A stretch of DNA of 64,000 nucleotides from Zygnema circumcarinatum (Eukaryota > Streptophyta > Zygnematophyceae > Zygnematales > Zygnemataceae), in NCBI GenBank assembly GCA_037447605.1, contig CM074810.1, positions 1,917,297 to 1,981,296 on the forward strand. Reading direction: 5' to 3'. This document shows positions 57,201 to 64,000 of this stretch, piece by piece. Made by a program: the position numbers and the translations under genes. Positions within the stretch are counted from its first letter, which is position 1, and each line of letters begins with the position of its first letter. A model generated the notes under the pieces. It ran no database searches, was not told the origin of the DNA, and saw nothing but the letters and a program-made list of their open reading frames with translations.

Positions 57201-60200
57201 TCCACTACTAGATCAATGCTGCTCCCTTTGGCAATGAACTATCAGATAGGAAAAATAAAAAAAGAAATAGACAAATTTGTTGGGCGCAGAACGAATGAAT
57301 CAATTTAGGACAGGGACTGGTATGTACCTTTAAGAGTGAATTTTGATGAAGCAATTACTGCACTTCATTAAGCTTGTTTCCGGCTGTTCCGAGTTCGTTT
57401 TTTGAAGTTGAATGAATTTCACAGTCAGGCATCTCCTCCTTGCTCTGAACCGAATACAGAAGGAGAGCATGAAGGTTGAACACACTAGAGATCTGTAATG
57501 GTTCATTGCATTGCTGTTTCTGTGATCATGATCTGATTCCGAGGCTATCACTTGTTTACTCTAAACTTGTTTTCCTTGACCTTTTGACACATGCAGCAAG
57601 AGGTCCGTCGTTTGGTATCACCTAATAATGAGATAGAGCCACAGCTGTTGAGAGACGAAGAAGGCTCAACACAAGAAATGTATTGCGATGACGGGCAAAC
57701 GGTACAGCTTGAGCCTTTTTCTGGTTAGGTTCGCTAACATTCACAGACATCTTTGATAATAGATTATTTTTTTTTTTTTTGAAACTCAACGTGCAACATG
57801 AGGATCTTGTTTAGCGTACTCTGACATGAGTGACTGCAATGTCTCTTTCACATGCTGTGCCTTGGGGGGAAGCCACAGGACATGTTAAACATGCCTTATC
57901 ACTTGACAAAGGAGGCAATTGAAGCAAGTCTGCAACAGGACCTCTCTGCCATTCGAGTACGTCCAATCGGTAGTGAAGTTAGAGCTTCACCTTTTGTGTA
58001 TATGGAGTGCAGTGTTTCCCGGTGGTTATGCAGTGCAGAGTTCCTTTTTCTGACTCAGGATTGTTTCAGAAAAAGGAACTCTGCACTCTGCACTCTGCAC
58101 TGAACTCTCCAAAAGGAACTCTCTTTGGATTGCCATGGAACTCAGAAGGAGATAAGATACGGAACTGCTGCATGCATTTTGTACACGGATTAAGTACAGA
58201 TCGTTTTGAAAACTACGTAGGGATGCAGGTCATGGTTGAGCAAATGCCTTTGATGACTTGGGCAAGAAGGAAAGGTTGCTGGGTCATAGAAGAGGGGCTC
58301 ATTTCTGTTTGTGTCGAAGAATGCCAAGTTGAATTGTTAAGGTTGGTGGGTTAAATTAATGACTCAGCAATGTCTTTGGATCTGTTGGAGATGCACGAAT
58401 ATTCTGACATTGTAAGGCCGTTGACTTTTTACTCTTATTGACCTTTTTGACTTGTGATATGTGATATCAGGAACGATTGGAGGAGGCTGCCTGGGCTGAG
58501 CTTCATCCTGAAACATCCATGCAATTAAGTGGATCGGTGAGCTGAGTTCTAATGTTCTTTTAGCAGCAATCATATGTTCGGTGATAAGGAGATGCTGCGC
58601 TCCTTGAGAGGAGTGTAATGCACAGGTAGCAATTGAGCTTTTTTGAGAAAGTAATTGAAGTGAGCTCTCAAGATATTGTTCAGAGAGCATTTACGGCAGA
58701 CGATGTCAAGCAATTGACTGAATGCTCTTGCTTTATGCAGGTGACAGCAAACGACAGAAGTCAGGAAAATCGATCCAATGGAAAGATGTAATTTGTGGAG
58801 AATTTACCCTGACCCATCTCAGATTCAAGGGCTACTGTATGCTGATAAGGATGCTGCCTCCTATGGACACTTAGGTCTATGTGATGCCTAGAAACTGATC
58901 AACTCACTGTTGGATTGAGAATCCGTGTTTACATGTAGCATTCAGTAGCAGTCCAGTTGCTGGTTCATGAGAGACCCCTTGGTATGGTGCATGCATTTCA
59001 GGATGAGAAAACCGTCCTCCATGCGACTCTTGCTGCAGCAGGTGCAGCCTTTTCACCACTGCTTCAAAGCGGAGAGAGCAGAGAGAGCAGAGAGAGCAGA
59101 GAGAGCAGAGAGAGCAGAGAGAGCAGAGAGAGCAGAGAGAGCAGAGAGAGCAGAGAGAGCAGAGAGAGCAGAGAGAGCAGAGAGAGCAGAGAGAGCAGAG
59201 AGAGCAGAGAGAGCAGAGAGAGCAGAGAGAGCAGAGAGAGCAGGAGAGCAGAGGGAGCAGAGAGATCAGGAGAGCAGAGAGAGCAGAGAGAGCAGAGAGA
59301 GCAGAGAGAGCAGAGAGAGCAGAGAGAGCAGAGAGAGCAGGAGAGCAGAGAGAGCAGAGAGAGCAGAGAGAGCAGAGAGAGCAGAGAGCAGAGAGAGCAG
59401 AGAGAGCAGGAGAGCAGAGGGAGCAGAGAGATCAGGAGAGCAGAGAGAGCAGAGAGAGCAGAGAGAGCAGAGAGAGCAGAGAGAGCAGAGAGAGCAGGAG
59501 AGCAGAGAGAGCAGAGAGAGCAGGAGAGCAGAGAGAGCAGAGAGAGCAGAGAGAGCAGAGAGAGCAGAGAGAGCAGGAGAGCAGAGGGAGCAATCCTTCT
59601 CGCAAAGGTGCAGTCTGCGGTACTTTACTTCTGCCGCTTTAACTCCATGCCCCATTTTCTAATGCACAGTTTATTGTTTTTGTGGTTTGTTATACCTTCT
59701 CTATGTGAGCAGTTGGACGAAGAGCGACAAGCAGTACGAAAACTTGCAGTCCGATTGGATGAAGAAACTGTGCGGCTTGCAGAAGTCCGGAACACTTTGT
59801 CTGTAAGTGACCCGCTGCCTCTGCACTGCTTCCATAGCTCCGTCTCTTTATTGAGCTCCGAGATTGTGACTTAAAAGAGGGGGGGGGTTCGAACACATGG
59901 ACTGCAACAATGCAGGTGTATATAAGATTGCGATCATTAGAACATTTTGAAACATGTCGATTGATCATGTAGGGAAGTTGCGGTTGTGCGACTCGCACAT
60001 GTTTTCAAAAGCCAAAGTAATGGAGTAGAGCTGAAGAAGGCTTTCAATACATGAGCTTGATGGTAGATATTTCATTTGGGGGGAATCAGTACTCACAATA
60101 TGGTTGGTTGTAGATTCGCAGACAACCTATCAAAGTTTCTCCATAGTTTATTTATCTTGTTTGCTTCATTTTTTCATTTTCTTCTTGTCTTTCTCCATTT

Positions 60201-60621
60201 ATGTCTGTCTGTCTGTTGCACAGGGTGAACAAGTTGTCCTTGCTGCCTCTCGGGAGCTTTGGTCTCACCGTATTAGTGAGCAGAAGTCAGAGGTAAACAT
60301 TCAATATCAGAAAGCCCTCTCCCTCCCCTCCCTTCCACTACAAACATAGCACAATTTCCTAACCCTTTAGCAGCTGCTTCAAGCTGAGTTTCTTAAAATT
60401 CCAGCTAAAACGACTTACATAGCGGGCTTTGAATTATGTGAAAATGTGAGTGAGGAAGTGTCCATATTTGGTGGTTTCAGTCTTCTGTTGCTGGGCTGAC
60501 TGTTCAGTGTCCATCGAGATTTGTACATTATGCTTTTATTTGTGCTATGTTTGTGCAGGAGTTGAGTAACGATTTGGATTTAAGAGAGAGCAGATCGAGT
60601 GCCAAGAACGGCCCAATCTGA
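54209..60621 (+). CDS. ADIP/SSX2IP-like coiled-coil protein (start codon unresolved)
   Basis: Eighteen exons join in frame: 54209-54243, 54850-54961, 55107-55204, 55545-55641, 55881-55970, 56158-56220, 56631-56705, 56815-56880, 57040-57117, 57597-57701, 57879-57956, 58471-58536, 58741-58787, 58957-58981, 59002-59607, 59713-59802, 60224-60292 and 60559-60621 (TGA), giving about 620 residues plus an unplaced start, perhaps in an upstream exon near 54020. EEYLFANVQSLDSSTSYLNH, ALQALGIPTF and the segment DEADFYHKLVDVYEAKKVKL with EENEDLKATL follow the afadin/alpha-actinin-binding (ADIP, SSX2IP) family, which in animals acts at centrosomal satellites and adherens junctions; a role in microtubule organisation is inference. 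Nearly all of it is coiled coil. Exon 15 contains a (GAGAGAGCA)n expansion read as (Glu-Ser-Arg)n and frame variants; it is kept because skipping it or using the early GT breaks the phase with exon 16 (LDEERQAVRKLAV). Exons 13-14 are the weakest. Confidence 0.72.
58032..58087. other. Perfect 22-bp inverted repeat (hairpin) in an intron
   Basis: The left arm (58032-58053) starts AGTGCAGAGTTCC and the right arm (58066-58087) is its exact reverse complement, with a 12-nt loop. The right arm runs into a CTCTGCA-type 7-bp repeat of three units, and AGGAACTCT recurs once more nearby (58114-58123). It lies in the intron between exons 11 and 12 of the ADIP-like gene. Confidence 0.9.
59072..59590 (+). 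repeat. 9-bp (GAGAGAGCA)n repeat expansion, apparently exonic
   Basis: About 55-58 units of GAGAGAGCA run head to tail for about 520 bp, with occasional deletions (GAGAGCAG) and GAGGGAGCA/GAGATCAGGA variants. Two longer blocks with the same variant order (CAGGAGAGCAGAGGGAGCAG, then AGAGATCAGG) occur near 59240 and 59407, which suggests internal duplication. No frame contains a stop on either strand. Confidence 0.95.
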
Positions 60622-62323
60622 CTGTGCCCATGAAGCCATACATACATAGCTGTACGGACTTCAATTGCAGGTCTCCCCCTCCCCTCTTCAACAGCGAAGG
60701 GGGGCTCCCTCCGTCGGTCTGTTGCATGATGTACGGACGCTCCCTTGAAGGGCATCTCAGTATGTTAAAAAAACGCTCATGCACATTCTTCTGTATAGCG
60801 TTCAGCGGGATTTTAGAAAAAAAAAAAAAAAAAAAAAAATTGTAGAAATGGCATTGAACCCGCGATGGTGAGGCCATAAAATGTACATGGACAAAAGCAG
60901 CTTGGGGAACCACGAAGAAAAGGCCGCAAAGGACCTAAGCAGACAAGAAAAAAGCTTGGAGCGGAAATTTAGGATTTTAGGGTTTGGGATTATGGAAAGG
61001 AAGGTCGGAGGTCCTCTCACTCTTGAAGGCTGTCCTTGTGCAGCCTCGTCCATAATTGAAAATAATATTTATTTTTTCTTTCTTGAAAGCATAATAACGT
61101 GAAATACAGGAAACTATAAGGTGTTCACATTCTTCAGTTCTGTTTTGGAAAGCTGTTGCTGTCATATGTCATGGTGTTCCTTTTTGAATGCCACGTGTCA
61201 ATACTGGCAGGCGCTAAAGGTTCGTTTTCATGGTTCAAATTTCATAGAACTTTGCGGATGTGAGTTCACACGTGCGGACGGTTTTCATTCAACCGGTTGG
61301 AGGAGGTTTCTCGCCCTCGCCCTCGCCTTGAATATGGAAGAGTTTCCAACTCTGCCATTCAACCAATTATTGAATTGAATGAAGTTGGACCTTGAAAAAT
61401 AAGACGGTTGAGAATTTCACCAATCAAAGGTCTTGGATGTTCAAAACGAAACCTATCAAAATCAGTTTCTCAAATGAAAAAGTGTCTTTGTTTTTGTTTC
61501 CCTTTTTCTTTTGAGAAAACCAAGTTTTGTTCAAAATAAATCCTTAATGAAACCAATTGAACATTGAACAATTAACCATCGGTTGTTTTCAATTTGAGTC
61601 TACTTTGCATCCACGGATCAACAATGAGATTCTGGCGAACCGCAAAGCAGATCCACTTGCGATCAAAGTTTTGCAGACCGTACGCACGAGTACGGACTTT
61701 TGTCCTTTTCACAAATGTACAGTTTTGTTGAAGATCTCGAACAGTTACATGTGCGAATAAACCACGAACCGTTCACTAGCATGTAGGTGGTATAATTTAT
61801 AGTTTAACTGGAACTGCGTATAAAACGGGACGGGACGGAGGCAACTACCCATGTGACTGACGATCTACCCAATGTCGTAGCTCCCCTCGCTCCCGCCCCG
61901 CCCTCTCCCTCTTGTTTTTTCTCTCACTCTCGCTCCTCTCTCGCACTTACGTTCCTGCCTCGGTGCTTCTTTTTCTGCCCCTCCTGCCCCTCCTTCTCTT
62001 CTTCTTTCTTCCTGTACCCGATTTTCTCCTCCGTTGCCTTCGCCCTACCATCTCCCTTTATTTCCTCTGACAGCTTTCCTTGTTTTTGGCCTTTCTCTTG
62101 CCCCTTCTCTCCTTTCCTCCATTCTCCTCTCTCCTCCCCCTCTCCACCCTACCCCTCCCTCCCTCTCCCTCCCTCCTCCACCCCCCCTTCTCCCTCCTCC
62201 CCCACCCCCCTCCCCCCCCCGGTCCCCCTTCCCCCTCCCTTACCCAAGGAAAAAAACAGACGACCCTAATTTTTTTAAAAAACCCTAAAACTCCAATGCC
62301 TCAAAGGCCCTAAACCTTCCCCC
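60622..62323. other. Intergenic region upstream of the HDAC gene
   Basis: It holds the 3' flank of the ADIP-like gene, an A21 tract (60819-60839) next to a SINE-like copy (60850-60932), AT-rich sequence to about 61800, and a long CT/CCCTCC-rich tract from about 61870 to 62250 directly upstream of the HDAC start, probably in its promoter or 5' UTR. No gene is supported. Confidence 0.6.
60850..60932. mobile_element. SINE-like dispersed repeat, copy 3
   Basis: It reads GGCATTGAACCCGCGATGG, then CCATAAAATGTACATGGACA, AAAGCAGCTTGGGGAACCAC and GAAGAA. On the minus strand it contains GGGTTCAATGCC, close to the pol III B-box consensus, followed about 10 bp later by a long T tract (the A21 of the plus strand) as at a pol III terminator or a retroposon tail. 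Confidence 0.55.
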
Positions 62324-63561
62324 ATGAACCCTGTGGGCTCCCTCACGAACTTGGCGGGCCCCGAGTCCAAGAAAAAGCGCGTTGCTTATTTCTATGACTC
62401 GGATATAGGGAATTATTACTATGGGCAGGGTCACCCCATGAAGCCCCATCGCATCCGCATGACCCATAGCCTTTTAATCAATTACAACATCCATTCTAAG
62501 CTTGAAATTTTCAAGCCCTTCCCGGCAAGAGATAAGGACATGTGCCGTTTCCATGCGGACGATTACGTTGAGTTCCTGCGAACGGTGACACCGGAGAACC
62601 AGCATGACCACCTCCGTCAGCTGAAACGGTTCAATGTTGGGGAGGACTGTCCCGTGTTCGACGGACTCTATCAGTTTTGTCAGACATACACGGGGGGCTC
62701 CGTCGGGGGCGCCGTTAAACTGAACCATGGACACTCGGATATTGCGATAAATTGGGCGGGCGGTCTTCACCATGCTAAGAAGTGCGAGGCCTCGGGGTTC
62801 TGCTATGTGAACGATATTGTGTTGGCTATTTTGGAGCTGCTCAAGTATCATGAGGTGAGCAAGGATCTTGGAAATCCTAAAAATCGCATTAAAATTTTGA
62901 CAAAAAAATGTATTTTTGGGTCCCTTGAAGCGCTTCAATTTCAGTTTCTACTCTGTCATGGCCTTAAGAATTTAGAATAAGTTGGGGGTTTAAAAGGTCT
63001 TCAGCTCTTGAAATCAGCTTTTCCTAAGAAGACTCTTGCCTTGGAGGTCTTGGAGTATTTAAAGTCTTTAAAGCTTATGGGAGTCTTTTTCGTAGAGTCT
63101 GTAAGCTTCTTAGGGATCACGATAGTTTGAGAACGCTGAAAACATAAGAGCTCTATGCTCTTGTGTTCAGGAACTGATTTTTTTTTTACCTTTCTCTTAT
63201 AATTCTGGTCCGTATGTCATCAAACCTCACTTTCTAGATTCGGGGATTTGACTTTTTGAAGTACTTCAAGTGCTACCACTAAGAAAAACAAAGCGACAAC
63301 TTCCATTGACCCTTACGAGACTTTGATAATCCTGGAAACCTTAATTCCAACAGCTTCAATACCGTAAAAAATAAGAAAAGCATCGCTGTTACTTTGGGTG
63401 CCTATTCACCTTCTGGTGTTCTTTGCATGCACATTCACAGCGTGTGCTGTATATCGATATCGATATTCATCATGGGGATGGAGTGGAGGAAGCCTTCTAT
63501 ACCACAGACCGAGTCATGACTGCCTCCTTCCACAAATTCGGAGACTATTTTCCGGGAACAG
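62324..63561 (+). CDS. Class I histone deacetylase (RPD3/HDA19-like), 5' part
   Basis: Two exons are visible, 62324-62854 (177 codons) and 63441-63561; the gene continues beyond the right edge. It removes acetyl groups from histone lysines in nuclear corepressor complexes. The sequence matches the class I HDAC fold from the start: [84 protein letters not shown] and [20 protein letters not shown]. The active-site His pair is H149-H150, and the zinc ligands of the [15 protein letters not shown] motif (D185, H187) are intact. KKCEAS with Cys is the plant variant of this motif. The third zinc ligand lies outside the window. The HE/RVLY exon junction falls at a common place for the family. The start is the first ATG after a C-rich leader. 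Confidence 0.96.
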
Positions 63562-63927
63562 GTGAATCGCTTGACGTTAACTGAATTAGAAACAAAAGAA
63601 AAATATCGAACCCCACGAATTTTACAAAGTTGGGTTTGGCGTGGTGTGAGAGGGGTACGAGGAATGGGGGAAGGGAAGGAGGGGGGGAGGGAGCAAGGAG
63701 GTTATCCTACAAGGGTATTGTCGCTAGAGTGTTTGTGCTAATGGCGGTCGCGCTCTTGGAAGACAACGTAGCGTTTTTCTCGGAGAGGGAATGTATTTGG
63801 GTTTTTACTTATTTTTCGATTTGAAGCGAGAGGCGGTGCCAAAGGGGGAAGGGGGGGGTGGGAGGGAGGATCTTAAAGAGACGCAGGTTACATAAAATAA
63901 CTACTTGTGCGCGCCTCCGAGGGAAGG

Positions 63928-63978
<51 letters not shown>

Positions 63979-64000
63979 GATTAAGAGAGAAATAGGGAGA
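63562..64000. other. Intron 2 of the HDAC gene (incomplete)
   Basis: It begins with GTGAATCG after ACAG and runs off the window. It is increasingly G/A-rich and ends in a (GA)n microsatellite at 63930-63975. No exon is visible. Confidence 0.7.
63930..63975. repeat. (GA)n microsatellite
   Basis: About 23 GA dinucleotides at the right edge of the window, in the HDAC intron. Confidence 0.95.

Noticed and set aside
59266..59655. Minus-strand (Leu-Ser-Ala)n frame and two further plus-strand frames over the 9-bp repeat
   Set aside because: The repeat has no stops in any frame; only one frame joins the neighbouring exons in phase.

Overview
This is a eukaryotic nuclear window, most likely from a streptophyte: a charophyte alga or an early-diverging land plant. 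The evidence is a chloroplast-targeted protein with an LHC-type helix, an EXORDIUM-family secreted protein, a vacuolar-type NHX antiporter, a plant-type class I HDAC, a CSN1/FUS6 subunit, short TTTAGGG-like arrays, and genes split by many GT-AG introns. The low-complexity background is striking, with long CT/GA tracts in introns and flanks, CGTACGG clusters and CACGTGG motifs. I cannot name the species from sequence alone. All exon borders were placed by eye from splice consensus, reading phase and family conservation.

Layout from left to right: 3' end of an unrecognised membrane-protein gene (+, 28-1495); a repeat-rich gap with a 13-copy 27-bp tandem repeat; a beta-trefoil-like/coiled-coil gene (+, 4346-7906); a single-exon LHC-like plastid protein (-, 9292-9945); a 2.6-kb divergent intergenic region; an EXORDIUM-like gene in six exons (+, 12571-15483, with a 10-N assembly gap in an intron); a long-form Mpv17/PMP22 protein (-, 16914-19689); a transposon-bearing gap; a second beta-trefoil-like/coiled-coil gene (-, 22561-27167) that is an inverted paralogue of the first; a two-RRM protein (-, 28960-31458); a gap with a tandem pair of MITEs; CSN1 (+, 33748-36931); a large RING protein (-, 37641-43156); an NHX Na+(K+)/H+ exchanger in 14 exons (-, 46296-52450); an ADIP/SSX2IP-like coiled-coil gene (+, about 54209-60621) with a 9-bp repeat expansion that appears to lie in frame inside an exon; and the 5' part of a class I histone deacetylase (+, from 62324, running off the right edge).

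The genes do not form one pathway; this looks like ordinary eukaryotic gene order with housekeeping functions (COP9 signalosome, HDAC, RNA binding, vacuolar ion exchange, membrane proteins). The least ordinary parts are the inverted pair of beta-trefoil-like plus coiled-coil genes with matching intron positions, the expandable Glu/Ser/Arg repeat in the ADIP-like gene, an internal helical repeat in the RING protein, and several undescribed-looking non-autonomous mobile elements: a foldback element with an 8-bp target duplication, a tandem MITE pair, a 450-bp inverted-repeat element and a three-copy SINE-like family. I saw no bacterial-type system, CRISPR array, rRNA or convincing tRNA gene.
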